This document shows, one piece after another, positions 53,011-64,000 of a stretch of 64,000 nt of DNA (position 1 is its first letter; the number at the start of each line of letters is the position of its first letter). The translations under genes and the position numbers were made by a program. Under the pieces are notes generated by a model. That model saw nothing but the letters and a program-made list of their open reading frames with translations. It did no database searches and was not told where the DNA came from. The stretch covers positions 421,746,233 to 421,810,232 of the forward strand of contig NC_057809.1 of assembly GCF_018294505.1 (NCBI RefSeq), in the 5' to 3' direction. The DNA comes from Triticum aestivum. Lineage: Eukaryota > Streptophyta > Magnoliopsida > Poales > Poaceae.

Positions 53011-56000
53011 ATGGCGGACAATACCGACAGAGATAGAGAACAGACCATGCTCGATATCATACGCGGGCCAGATGATGATCAGAATGAAGAAGATTTTGAC
53101 GGCTCCAAATTTCTAAACAACACCGGAGAGGGTGATATGATATTCGATCGCGACGACCGAGAAGATGAAGTCATGAACTACGACGAAGAACATGTTGATC
53201 CTGAAACAACAAACACCGGCGAGGTATATATATTTATATAAGCAGGAATCTGGTGATCATCGCATGTTTTAAATGAGTTGAAGATATATTAACGAATCGA
53301 TCTTTCTTCTTTCAGCCATCCGGATCGAGCAAATCTTCAGGCAAAAGGACGAAACGAGGCCCGAACAAAAAGTTGAAGGAGGGCGTAAAGTACAATATCG
53401 AGGCAATCAGACCTAATGGCGAACCATTAGCGCCTAAGAAGATTGCGGACAAGTTCGTTCGTCAGTGCGGAGTTATTGTGAAGGACCAACTCCCGATCTC
53501 CCTTCAAGAATGGAGAAAGCCAGCAAATCCACGTCCAGATGTTACTTTTGTCGACGAGAAGCAAAAAAATCTGCTTTGGGATACTCTCATGGAACATTTC
53601 ACCTTACGAGATAATTTCACAGAAGCAGACGTGCGGAAAGTCAAGGACGCTGCTTTTAGGAAGATGGCGGTTGCATTCAAGAACCACAAGAGAATGACGT
53701 GGGAGAAGTACGTCAAGGGAGGAAGGAAGACTCCAGTATTCGAGGGGATACAAGAGAATCAAAGTGCTCATTGGGACGATTTCGTGAAATTCAAGGATTC
53801 AGAATTAGCTAAGGAATGGTCGGGAATAAACAAGGCCAACGCCGAAAAAAAGGATAAGTTCCATAAGCTGGGGCCAGGTGGCTACACGGTAGCAATGCCT
53901 AAGTGGGATAAGTCTGAGAAAGAGATGGAGGATGCAGGTGTCACTCCGGTTCGTAAGAGCTGGCCCCCTAGGTGCAGGACTTGGTTCTATGCGCATGGGG
54001 GGGAGTTGGACCCGAAGATAGGCAATGTTTCGATGAAGGCATGTCTGAACGGAGCCGACGATGCGCTACTTGTTGCAATAGAAGAGGCTCGATCGGGGGT
54101 GTTCCAGCCCAACAGAGAGAACGACGAGCTTACGCGTGCCCTGGGAAATCCTGAACACCCGGGAAGAACACGAGGCAAGGGCGCTATTCCGTGGTATGAG
54201 GGGTTTTCGAACTGGAAGCCGACTACAGAGCCCGTGCGAGAAAGAAGATTGCGGAGGAGAAGAAGAGGAAGATGGAGGAGGAGCAAAGGAAGCTCGACTA
54301 TGAACGCCTTCAAGGCCTAGAAGCAAGTCAAGCGGAATTGGCAGCTAAATTCCAGCGGCAGCAGGAGCAGATCGACTCACTTAGCCAGCAAAGGGGGTCT
54401 TAGCAGCTGCAACAGCTAGCGGATGATCCAGCATTGGATACCACCGCCCCATCCATGCCGAGAAGCAACGTGGGTTCCGCCCCGGGTGACGCAGTAGTGC
54501 TGGATAGATACCCCGTGGATGACATCATGGAGAACACTAACTGCGAGCTACACTTCAAAATGAAGAACATATCCATGAAGGTGGCGGACGCCGTTGCTTT
54601 TTCAAATTCCCCCGAGGCAACCTTCCATTGCAACCCGATTCCAGCGGGCTATGCTCGTGTCTTGGTTGATGAGGTGGTGGACCAATATTCGGGGCTAGAG
54701 CTTGACATTCCCGGAGGTGATGAGGAGCACACACTCGGAGATGCCAAACATCGTATCATCCTATGGAGAAAGGATTGCATCATTTTTCGAAGGCCACCGA
54801 CACCGCGTCACCCGACTCCTCGTCGAAGTCCGCCACCGAGTCAGCAGACTCCCGCTCCTCCAAGTCCACCAATGCGTGAGGCCACTCCTCCTCCTCCAAG
54901 TCCGGCAAAGTGTCAAGCCACTCCTCCTCCAAGTCCGGCACAGCTTCAGGCCACTCCTCCTCGTCCAACTCAGCCCCGTCAGCCGTCTCGGCCGCCTCAG
55001 CAATCGCAGAAGAGACACCCTACAGCTATGGTGCGTAGCGGTACCAGTCGAGGTCATAGTACAGGAAGTACAGGAGGAGGCAAGCGATATAAATATGGTC
55101 CAAACCTCACTACTCCTCTTCCTGTGAGGGCTTACGACAGGACCGAGGAGCAAACCAATGCCATAGTGCGGGCAGAAGTCGACGCCCATTTTGGACCGAA
55201 ATCGCCACCGCCGCCAAGGGAGAAAGTTCCTGTGGAAGTAGTTGACCACTTCATTCGTATGGCTCAACCACCAGCTCCTAAGCCTGTTGACACAGACTAT
55301 GAGCGCCACATCAGGAAGTTACATCGACAACGTCTACATAAGGAGGCGAGCTCGAGCTCGAGCAAACAACAAGCAACTGTCGAAAAATGCGGGAAAACCG
55401 TTGCCCAGCTGGGAGAANNNNNNNNNNNNNNNNNNNNNNNNNNNNNNNNNNNNNNNNNNNNNNNNNNNNNNNNNNNNNNNNNNNNNNNNNNNNNNNNNNN
55501 NNNNNNNNNNNNNNNNNNNNNNNNNNNNNNNNNNNNNNNNNNNNNNNNNNNNNNNNNNNNNNNNNNNNNNNTTGTTGTGCCGACAACACGTTACAGTACG
55601 CGCGCCCAATATTATTGTGGCCAAACAGTTTACGTTCCCGAGGTGGGCGATGTGGTAATAACCCAGGAGCATATAATGCAGGCTGAAGAACTCAAGATCA
55701 CTGTTGGACAACTCCTCGAGATCGAGGACATGCCTGTGATTACAGAGGTGGAAATAAAACGGAAATATGTCCGGGGCCAACCTTTGGTCAAGCCAGAAGA
55801 TGTCAAGAAGCTCCCAACGAGAATGTATGAATTGCATCAATGGTACATGGACATTACCAAGAGATCCGATCGAGAGTCCCTCATGGTGTATGTCAAGAAG
55901 GATCATTACTACCATGAGAAAGCTGTGGCCGTTGAGTATTCTGAACTGTTTCAGTTATACAATCAAGACGCACTCGACAAATCTATCGTCAGTTGCTATT

Positions 56001-56526
56001 GTCTGTAAGTGATTTCTTTCTGTAATTAATTTAAGTCTCAAGCTAGCTGTAGTGATCCTTTTGATCAATCATTACCTGTAATTATCCTCACTATATTCTT
56101 TTCTGTGGTATTATGCAGGATGAAGATGTATGAAATGAGAAAAGGTGGACGCTATGGCATTGGGTTCATTGACCCAAACACCGTTAATCAATACACATGG
56201 AAAATGAGCAAGTATTATGAAAAGCAGGTAGAGGACAGCATGCTAAAGTTCTTGAAGGGCCTCAAATACAATGAAGATATACTACTTCCTTACAACTTCG
56301 AGTGAGTCACACTTTCTTGTACTACAAATTCTCTGTTTTTGCCTACTATCTGGCTACATGTTTTTGCTTACATATGCCCGCTTAATTAAGACATGCAAAT
56401 GTGTGTGCATGCAGATTTCACTAGATCTTGTGTATCATTAAAGTTGACGCCGGAACAGTTGAAATACTGGACTCGCTACTCAAAGCAAATAGTGACTACA
56501 ACATCTTGTATGGGATAGTCAACAGG
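53011..56526 (+). pseudogene. Transposase_24 (TNPA-like) protein with Ulp1-like C-terminal end, CACTA-2
   Basis: Exons: 53011-53223, then 53317 onward through several frames to about 56008, then 56120-56302 and about 56415-56526. All junctions seen are GT-AG with fitting phase. The middle (53373-54230) is a plant transposase of the Ptta/En/Spm type (EWRKPANPRPDVTFVD, FKNHKRMTWEKYV, KWDKSEKEMEDAG). An EEKKRKMEEEQRKL coiled coil follows in a shifted frame, then TAG at 54401, a long Pro/Ser-rich linker (54790-55010), and a gap. The end (MRKGGRYGIGFIDP, then FH-stop-ILCIIKVDAGTVEILDSL) resembles the Ulp1/C48 cysteine protease core with catalytic His and Asp. TAG at 56422-56424 follows the His. 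The catalytic Cys would lie beyond 56526, in or after the third gap. Confidence 0.72.
55418..55571. other. Assembly gap (N)
   Basis: 154 unknown bases inside the Transposase_24/Ulp1-like gene. The frame across it cannot be judged. Confidence 0.99.
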
Positions 56527-56609
56527 TAATTTCATGTGTAGGAGAAATTGTATATAGCTATACATGTGTGTATGTGTAAATTAATATGGTGGTTTGTGAG
56601 ACATTGATG

Positions 56610-56854
56610 NNNNNNNNNNNNNNNNNNNNNNNNNNNNNNNNNNNNNNNNNNNNNNNNNNNNNNNNNNNNNNNNNNNNNNNNNNNNNNNNNNNNNNNNNNN
56701 NNNNNNNNNNNNNNNNNNNNNNNNNNNNNNNNNNNNNNNNNNNNNNNNNNNNNNNNNNNNNNNNNNNNNNNNNNNNNNNNNNNNNNNNNNNNNNNNNNNN
56801 NNNNNNNNNNNNNNNNNNNNNNNNNNNNNNNNNNNNNNNNNNNNNNNNNNNNNN
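56610..56854. other. Assembly gap (N)
   Basis: 245 unknown bases downstream of the last visible Ulp1-like exon. The final exon with the expected catalytic Cys may be lost here. Confidence 0.99.
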
Positions 56855-56963
56855 ACGTGTACAATGTGTAGTACCATAAAATACCAGCAAACGAAAAAGA
56901 ATTAAAATGGAAAACACAAAATTAAATGAAAAAGAAATCATAAAACCAAAAATCCCCCAAACA

Positions 56964-57150
56964 TTTTAGTACCGGTTGGTGTTACCAACCGGTACTAAAG
57001 GGCTCCCAGCCCCCGGAGCTAGCTCGTGCCACGTGGTTGCCCTTTAGCACCGGTTCGTGCTGAACCGGTACTAAAGGGGGGGGCCTGTAGTGCCGAAATG
57101 TTAGTGCCAGTTCCGAAACCAGCACTAAAGGGCCTTACGAACCGGTGCTA
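56964..57150. repeat. Right subterminal repeats of the Caspar-like element
   Basis: TTTAGTACCGGTTGG, ACCAACCGGTACTAAAGGG, TTTAGCACCGGTTCG and related words repeat up to the terminus at 57171. Confidence 0.85.
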
Positions 57151-57171
57151 ATGGCCCGTTTTCTACTAGTG

Positions 57172-58720
57172 ACATGGTCAGTAAATGTGCAATCAAATTT
57201 GTGTAGTTCCACTGGGATGAAGCAATGTTAGCGGTGTGAGATTTAAGTGTAACTGCAAAAACACAATTCATGGTAAATAATGCAAGATGGAAGAACTTCA
57301 TAAAATGGTGGTGGCATTGCTTCAATTTATCGACGGCACTAGACCATTACTTATAGTGACATTAGGTGGCATTGCTTAATGCTTCATGTGATTTTACAAT
57401 AACAGTAGCGATATGGGTGTAGGGATTGCAGTGGCATAAAGTGGTGAGGCATATATGGTTGCCGAGAGCGGCAAACACTCAGACAGCATGTTTGCATTTG
57501 TCCCATTTTTTATCTCCTCGGTGATATTTTCCTATGTGAGCACAGGAGTCCCCCAACACCCCTCACTTTCTTTCCTTTTTCCACCAAGAGACAGGTCCAC
57601 TTCCCCCACCCTTCTCCATCCACCATGCTTTCTTTTCCTTTTCAACCAAGAGACATGGTTGGGTAGCCAGTATCTACTACTTTCCCCCGTTTCCTCTTAG
57701 AACCAAGTCCTAGATTTGTGCTGCAGCTTTCCCACTTTCTTCCCTGTTTGAACCAACTCTTAGATTCAACTGTATGAACTAGCTTTACCTCTAATAGTAG
57801 TAAAAGTCTAGGTGGCTTTGGAACAGCCGACGGAAGTAGAAAAAGATCCACAAGCAGCCACGTGGGGAGGTGGGGCAGTAGAGCAAGGCAGGTTTCGAAG
57901 GAATATATACCTGAGGGTCATCGGCATGTGGCAAAGACCTAGTGCGTGCATCCTTATCTGTCACTATCCTTATTTTAGTGGAGTGATTTTGTTGTACCAG
58001 CTTCAAAATAATGCGCTCGTACGTGTACCCGCGAGTGGGTGTGAGAGAAGTAGTGCATGCATGCACCGCTTCTCTTCATGAGAGTACAATATACTACGCC
58101 CAAAGAACGTTCGCCATAAGAGTAATAATATAAGTGTGTGACGTGTGAGTTAAAATAAAAGGTGCGCAATGTCTTTTATTTTTTAGAAGTTTTAAGGGTT
58201 GGGTGTGAAGAGCACATATGTGTGTGACGTCTACCTGGCAGTTAGACGATGGGTGCGAGAGCACTCGGGAGAGTCGTGACTCATGAGGGTGCGTGTGTGC
58301 ATGAGAGAGAGGTGGCACGTATCAATGCAATGCATGTGTCCGTAATTCATATCTAACAAATGTCCACCACAACCGTTTCCTGACAAACACCGTAAGAACC
58401 GTTAGATCGACATCCGACAGTGTCAGTTTTGCCATGTTATTTAACAGAACAACCACTCCCCCGACACACAAATCTTCCACGTGAGTGTTAGCAACTGTTG
58501 TATGCTCCTCCCTCCATTCCAAAAGGTAGTGCATATAGCTTTATTGAAAATTCGAACCTCGCAAACTTTTACCGAATTTTTGTGTACCAAAATGCACATA
58601 TAGAATACCCAGTATACATCATTTCATTCATCTTCGAGAGGTAACTATAAAGATGGGGTAGGACTGTACAAAGAAAGACCGTCGTATCACCTGCAGCAAT
58701 TTCAACCATCCTTTGGTGTG
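57172..58720. other. Intergenic, no supported gene
   Basis: Sequence to the right of the CACTA element. Only short unsupported ORFs. A CTCCCTCCATTCCAAAAGG word at 58509 resembles a MITE start but no matching end was found. Confidence 0.45.
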
Positions 58721-59110
58721 GAGGAATATCATAGGAACTCTATATGATATGATTTTTATAGGAGTTGTTTCCTTTAGAGCCAATTGGTTCATAGGAATAG
58801 ATTCATATACTCCACATTTCAAAGGAAAATAAACACGATATCATTTTATAGCTTTAGAGCCACTTGGTTCATATGAATGGATTCCTATACTCCCACAATT
58901 TCAATGGAAATATAACATTAGCGTATATTCAATAGAAAAGTTCCTATGATGTGAACCAAATGACATCTCTTTTCTAATCCCTCCTCATAGGAATTGAGAT
59001 ACATGTCATCTCTAGATTCAATAGAAAAGTTCCTATGATGTCCAAATGACATCTCTTTTGCAATCCCTACTCATAGGCATTTAGATATATGCCATCTCTT
59101 TCCCTGCAAC
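58720..59110. repeat. Cluster of TTGGTTCATAGGAAT-type repeats, with an 89-bp direct repeat
   Basis: TAGAGCCAATTGGTTCATAGG and TAGAGCCACTTGGTTCATATG occur at 58776 and 58853. TTCAATAGAAAAGTTCCTATGATG occurs at 58928 and 59017 (89-bp period) with flanking GACATCTCTTTT. It is probably a degenerate MITE with tandem copies. Confidence 0.6.
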
Positions 59111-59412
59111 TTCCATGTATACATTTTCTATTCCTAAATAGCTAGTACAACCCACTAGTAGCTTTCTTCCTAGGCATGCAACTATGGCACAAGAACATGT
59201 CATGCATGCAAGTCATAAATCACATTGTTTTTGTACTCTATGCATGCAAGCACCACATCATCAATTCATTCATGTTACTCATAAGTTATTTCTTGCATTA
59301 GCTTTTGTATTAACAATGTATGTGTTGGTCACGTGCACACATATGTAGCTCACATTCACATTCTTGTTAGAAATGTCATTCTTTTAACTGCAATTAATTT
59401 TTTCTCTTTCTA
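59111..59412. other. Intergenic, nothing recognised
   Basis: AT-rich with many GCATGC words. No ORF. Confidence 0.4.
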
Positions 59413-59655
59413 CTCCCTCTGTCTAATTGCGTAAGTCGTCTTCTGAAAACCAAATAAGCCCAAAACACTTAGGCACGGTACATTAAATCCCTCCTCGTTT
59501 CTTGTTTAGTGACATATCGACCAATAAGAGGTGTGGATCGTGCATGCTTTCAATGACTTGAGACTTTCAAGCATGACATGTAGTGGTTAATTCATTGCAT
59601 GCAATGCTATTAACTAGCAAAAAAAATTCAAAGCTGACTTATACACCTAGACGGG
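59413..59655. mobile_element. Stowaway-like MITE, degenerate right end
   Basis: The left end is CTCCCTCTGTCTAATTGCGTAAGTC after TA. The right end GACTTATACACCTAGACGGG before TA matches it in part as an inverted repeat. Its length of about 243 bp fits the class. Confidence 0.6.
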
Positions 59656-60149
59656 TATTACATTTTCATTTTAAGCATACATTCACTTCCCATTAATTAT
59701 AGATGTTTTTGGAGGAACTTTTATGCATTATTTTGAGTAGAGTAGCAAATTTCACGCGGCCGCGGGTATATCAAAATGGAGGGCCCATGCATCATTGCCT
59801 TTCGGTCGAACCTACGTCCACAATTTTTGGTACGTATATCTCCACTGGTCCCGGAACCCAAAATGCTGCCTCATTCACGTAAAACCAAGCGGCCCACGAA
59901 TATTAAGGCATCGACTCGAACTCAATCTCTCTCCCGTTTACTATGGCATGGTCCCGCACGCCGTAGTACTCCTACAAACTCTACCTCCGCACGCATCATC
60001 GTTTTTCTTCAAGAGGACGAGGGAGAAGCGGATTTATAGTGGAGGCGCTTAAAAAAGGATTTACAGTGGAGGCTCCTGCCCTAGGGTGCCCTAGGTAGCT
60101 GCCGCGTGCATCATTGGTTTTCTCTTTTCTTTATGCTCTTGCGCCCTAG

Positions 60150-60345
60150 AGTGAAATGATGGTTGCTTCGTTCGTCCAGCTTAATGCGGGAAAGATGGGG
60201 CTTTGTGATTTCACCCCTCATCGCTCATTTACTACTAATGTGGCGCTACGACCGGGGTGCCTCCAAGTCCAACCGCTGTTCTGAACTATAATTTGGTGCA
60301 TCACACATGGAACAAGATGGTGGATGAGCCACATGTCGGCCAAAT
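60150..60345. repeat. Copy 2 of a ~170-190-bp repeat also found at 43.1 and 60.9 kb
   Basis: Shared words in order are GTGAAATGATGGTTGCTTCGT, GGGGCTTTGTGATTT, GGCGCTACGACCGGGGTG, ATAATTTGGTGCAT and CCACATGTCGG. Confidence 0.65.
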
Positions 60346-60480
60346 GGGTCATGTTAAGTGTGTCGCCATTTCGTGTGCGGACTGACCATGCTTGAGTTGT
60401 TGCGCAAACACGACAGGACCAGCCTACCACTTGGTTTTGCTCCTTGGTGAATCCTGACTATATTGATCTAAAAAGATACG

Positions 60481-60689
60481 ACTCCTCCGTCTTGGTTTAT
60501 AGGGTGTGCACGTAGTTCTAGGTCATCCATTTGACAAACTAAATATGAGTTAATATGTCACAAATAGTATATCACTGGATTCTTAAGCGGATGTTGTTTC
60601 TAAACATATACTGTTCATCACATATATAGCCAGTTAAATTCTCAACCTATAATGACGTGCATGCCCTGTAAATCGATACGGAGGAAGTA
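60481..60689. mobile_element. Stowaway-like MITE
   Basis: The left end ACTCCTCCGTCTTGGTTTATAGGG is mirrored by CCCTGTAAATCGATACGGAGGAAGT on the right; about 209 bp, AT-rich inside, TA-rich flanks. Confidence 0.65.
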
Positions 60690-60861
60690 GTAAAAATTAG
60701 GTGATTTTACAAAGTGGTGGGAGGGGGAGCATGGCCAGTCATGCGGGCCCACGTGTCATGATGTACCAAGGCGATGCGCATCTCTCTTGAGGCAGAATAA
60801 TGGCAAAAGCAATATGTGTGGTTTTCCTGAAGGATGTGATGGCGAAGCGGATTCAGCGAAG

Positions 60862-61038
60862 TGTGAAATAATGGTTGCTTCGTCCATCTGGGAAGGTGCG
60901 GCATTGTGATTTGATGTCTCATTGCTCATTACTACTACTGGTGCGCTACGACTAGGGTGTGTCCCCCCTGTTGTTCTGCACTATTATTTGGTGCATGACA
61001 CGTCGATCCGATTGCTATATTTCCCACATGTCGGTGAG
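60862..61038. repeat. Copy 3 of the ~170-190-bp repeat
   Basis: It has GTGTGAAATAATGGTTGCTTCGT, GCATTGTGATTTG, GTGCGCTACGACTAGGGTG, ATTATTTGGTGCATGACA and CCACATGTCGG in the same order and orientation as the copy at 60150. Confidence 0.65.
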
Positions 61039-61311
61039 AGGAAGTACATAATTCATGAAAGCGAGCGTCGACGAAGGAGTACAAGACACAACTTGGTTTT
61101 TTCTACTTCACGCGATCCTTCGATACAAACCATGACTAAAAAAGGCAAGGGCGGGTCTTTTCCCGCGCGGCAGGCAGGGGAGTTTGGCATAGTCTGTACG
61201 AGGCAACGAGGCAGGAAGGGAAACAAGCAAATAAAGGTTGAGTGACTTAGTTTTGGGTAAATCTGATTTTACGGAGTACGTACCCACTATGGAGGTAGTA
61301 CTACTTACTAC

Positions 61312-61654
61312 TCCCTCCTTTACGGTTTATAGGGCTCATCTAAAAAAATCGTTTTTTCGTTTTATAAGTCTCAATTCTACTAGTAGTAGTACCATCACAT
61401 GTTTGGATTTCGAGGTGCACTAAATCACCCGATGCAAGAAGTGTCAAGAAAAAACTCACCAATGCATATAGAAGTTCATGGAAATTTAGTGGTCATGCAT
61501 GCATTCATTATAATTAATGCATCGGTAAACATAACTTATTGAGAAAAATGAGCGTACTAATTACTTGTGCAAACTACGAAATTAATTCCACCACTCACTA
61601 TCTACCTTTGTTGGAGAGATTTTGAAATTGAGCCATAAACAGGAAAGGAGGGAG
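61312..61654. mobile_element. Stowaway-like MITE, 343 bp, with TA duplication
   Basis: CTCCCTCCTTTACGGTTTATAG at the left and its inverted counterpart CATAAACAGGAAAGGAGGGAG at the right, flanked by TA on both sides (61310-61311, 61655-61656). Confidence 0.8.
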
Positions 61655-62231
61655 TAGTAACATAGCCCAGGGTAGCTTGCTGCATCACGGACTCCAAGGA
61701 AATTGCTGTAGTACTACTCCTATGCACCACTATACTACTCCTACTACTAAAAGACTTATTTCAAACAATATGATAATCTCTCTAATCAAGGTAGGGACAA
61801 GGAGTAAGTGAAGGGAGTAGTAAAATTTTCTCCTCGTCCTCGAGCCACCGCGTGCGTGGGCGAGAGAGCGGCGTAGGCTTAGTCAGCAAGCTTCTCCTCG
61901 TTCTGCGACTCTGTGAGCCACCGCGACCGTGGGCAGGGGAGATGGCGTACTAAGCAAGCTTCTCCTCGTTCTGTGAGTTTACGGGACACATCAAAAGTAC
62001 AGAGCATCTATTGTATAGACCCTTGCCTCTAAGGTAGGCCCCACATGGTTTTCCTCTTATCAAATGAAAAAACTAAGCATGTGAGATGGTGAACGGAGGG
62101 ATTACGATACCATTAGTACTACAGTTCTTTTGGAAGGATGGTAGTAATCCCTCCCATTCACATGTTCACATTTCAAGCTTCAATATAAACGTTGCATGCA
62201 AGGATTTAGAGGAACCTCGGCAATGCATGTA
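61655..62231. other. Intergenic with an imperfect ~70-bp duplication
   Basis: GAGCCACCGCG at 61842 and 61915 and AGCAAGCTTCTCCTCGTTCTG at 61885 and 61953 show a tandem duplication of about 70 bp. No gene. Confidence 0.5.
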
Positions 62232-62564
62232 CTCCCTCAATCCATATAGGGTATAAAATGCTTTTTGCAAGCTAACTTTGACCACATGTTAGAGCAATAA
62301 TATGACATCCAACTTACACAAATCTTACCATCAAATCCATATGTGGTCATTATACTGCTAACACATGCATGTGTTGCAATTAGTACATAGATACAGTAGT
62401 AAACACTCACTATCTAGTAGTACTAGTAGTACTCTACACTACTACTACTATGAGGCCCTCCAACTGTGTCCCAAGCTCCCAGCAAAAGACCGCGAACACC
62501 GATTATTCGTTCATATTTAAATTTGTTTTCACACAGCGAAATATCTCCATCTCTACTCTCTACT
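62232..62564. other. MITE-like left end (CTCCCTCAATCCATATAGGG) and microsatellite-like AT-rich sequence
   Basis: A Stowaway-type start at 62232 has no clear partner. CTAGTAGTACTAGTAGTACT and ACTACTACTACT tracts lie at 62410-62450. No gene. Confidence 0.4.
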
Positions 62565-63091
62565 TCTTATAAAAAACCGAGTTGGTGATGATGGTGTGCC
62601 TGCCATCATGTATTATAGACCGTCCGATCTATATCTGACGAATAGAAAGCCAACTATGACAATTTTACAAAAGATACCCGCACCTCTCTCCACATTTACA
62701 GATAAGGCCTAGCCTCGTTCATCCTCATCTCCCACAACCTCATTGCTAAGCAATTAAAAAAGGAAGTCTCTGGAACAATCTAGCATGGTGGCCGCTGCCG
62801 CCTGCCGACGCCCTCCATCCCCATGCCACCGCCCAGCCCGACCACCAGTCACCACCATGCCCCACTCCTCCTCACCTTATCTCTCATCTTTCTCGAGATA
62901 TCATTTTTTCGATGAAATTCCAGAGATACCATTTTTCTGATAAAATTCACAAAGTACCATTTTTCTGATAAAATTCTCGAGGTATCATTAATTTCTACAC
63001 ATGGATTACTCCTGCATGGGTCAATCACAACAGGTGTCCTATAAAAAATGCATCTTGATGTTCCGTGCAATGCACGGGCATCTTGCTAGTC
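62565..63091. repeat. Unclassified repeat-like segment with a 28-bp tandem array
   Basis: It begins near CTTATAAAAAACCGAGTTGG and ends CCGTGCAATGCACGGGCATCTTGCTAGT, words common at edges of grass repeats. Inside, GAGATATC/GAGATACC/AAAGTACC/GAGGTATC-type units start at 62895, 62923, 62951 and 62979, an exact 28-bp period. Confidence 0.45.
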
Positions 63092-64000
63092 CATGAAAAC
63101 AACACATGGAAAAATTTCACGTTGAACGAGGGATTTGAATGTCCTGGGAGGGGCTGTTTGGATCTTGCCCAGGGTAGCCAAAATATTGGCGACCCTTTTG
63201 TCCACCGGTGCCTTTGCCACTGATGAACGAGGAATAGCTCGGGTGCTCATGCATCCTCCAGCGCGCGCGTTGGAGACGAGCTCACACGTGCTATGCTTTT
63301 TTTGTCCCACCACGCCGCCTGAGCCGGCTGCACACTGACCGGCAAACCACAAATTATGCCATCCAACCGTAGCCGCACACATTCTGACAGCAACTCAACC
63401 AATCGGACAAAATTCATGCAAACACGGTGATATTTCATATAAACAATGACATAATTCATATAAAATACTGGATTTTCATACAAACATGACGGATTTCATT
63501 ACATTCAAATCAACGAAGTGGTGCTAGTTCTCAACAGCACATGTATAATAATACCTGGCCTAAATGGTCGCCCGCCGGTCCATTTGTGTTCCTCATGTCC
63601 GACAGCATGAACCCGGACTGCTAGGAGCCGCAGAGGTATATGCTTCAGTGCAAAGGACAACTCGCTTCCCCACTGCCCAACTGACATCATTGGCTGATGC
63701 CCAAGATGAGGTGGAAGGGCGCTTCTCTGCTTCCATGGAGCCCATGCGGGGTCAACAAAGGTCCTTGCAACAAAAGGATCTGACAATACACATGTTGTGT
63801 ACGCCGGCGTTGCCTCCGCGGTGACCTTCATGGGCCCCTAGTGGCGGCGGCCTCCCATGTTCTACTTCTCCTCGATGATGGTGGCGGACGCGCTGGCCAC
63901 CGACTCGTCGCTCTCCGCGCACCCAGCTTCTGTCTCTGCTTGCATGGCGCGGCCGCCGGCATGGGAGTCTCGGCCATAGAAATGGGAGACGCGTTCGCAG
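63092..64000. other. Right edge, no supported gene
   Basis: GC content rises from about 63800, with codon-like GCG/CGC richness to the edge, so a gene may begin beyond the window. No start or domain can be assigned. Confidence 0.35.

Larger units (their letters stand above)
45789..57171 (+). mobile_element. Complete CACTA DNA transposon (Caspar-like), 11.4 kb
   Basis: The termini are CACTAGTAGAAAA at 45789 and its inverted copy TTTTCTACTAGTG ending 57171, flanked by ACA on both sides (45786-45788, 57172-57174). Subterminal arrays of a CCGGTTCGTG/TAGTACCGGTT palindromic motif lie at both ends and also once in the middle. Genes in order on the plus strand are a small coiled-coil/membrane protein, a tnp2 transposase, a small Arg/Pro-rich protein, and a Transposase_24/Ulp1-like protein. 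Three runs of N (51434-52014, 55418-55571, 56610-56854) lie inside it. The name is tentative. Confidence 0.93.

Noticed and set aside
56532..56941. ORFs spanning the third N gap
   Set aside because: Same reason; no real codons.
58509..58630. MITE starting CTCCCTCCATTCC
   Set aside because: No matching inverted end found in the next 400 bases.
1..64000. tRNA, rRNA or CRISPR array
   Set aside because: No cloverleaf-like sequence, rRNA segment or regularly spaced identical repeats with unique spacers were seen by eye; the tandem repeats found have no spacers.

Overview
The window is plant nuclear DNA of the wheat tribe (Triticeae). This rests on the dense nested LTR retrotransposons, on CACTA transposons whose ends and ORFs match common wheat/barley families, on Stowaway MITEs and on a plant F-box/FBD gene. 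Family names such as Fatima, Jorge, Sabrina/WHAM and Caspar are given from memory of Triticeae repeats and are tentative. Lineage calls (Tat, Athila, CACTA) rest on motifs visible here.

Layout. 1-15201 is a three-deep nest. A Tat-like gypsy element on the minus strand (1-4278, continuing off the left edge) sits in a CACTA element (4284-7308, right end only), which sits in an Athila-like gypsy element (7309-15201, with its 3' LTR). 15202-15586 is host sequence with an 81-bp tandem repeat. 15587-37476 is a second nest. Tat element A is split by the younger Tat element B (16973-30671, exact GGCGC target duplication). Both encode sense gag-pol with two RNase H domains, and both carry a gene on the opposite strand between pol and the 3' LTR. 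In B it is a six-exon 'putative gypsy type transposon' ORF. In A it is an AT-hook plus B3 DNA-binding protein. Each antisense gene has its own TATA box.

37477-40520 holds an unclassified repeat of about 0.7 kb in several copies. 40880-42600 (minus) is an F-box/LRR/FBD pseudogene. A short two-exon gene of unknown function (43497-44305, plus) points away from it and is also frameshifted. 45789-57171 is a complete Caspar-like CACTA transposon (TSD ACA) with a small coiled-coil/membrane ORF, a tnp2 transposase, a small unrecognised ORF and a Transposase_24/Ulp1-like ORF. It contains three runs of N. 57172-64000 has no convincing gene. It contains MITEs, short tandem repeats and copies of a segment also found upstream of the 43.5-kb gene.

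Nearly all coding regions are decayed. In the Tat elements the in-frame stops are mostly TAG or TAA where glutamine fits, as expected from deamination of methylated C. The pol region of element B (RT, both RNase H domains, integrase) is uninterrupted with all catalytic residues present.
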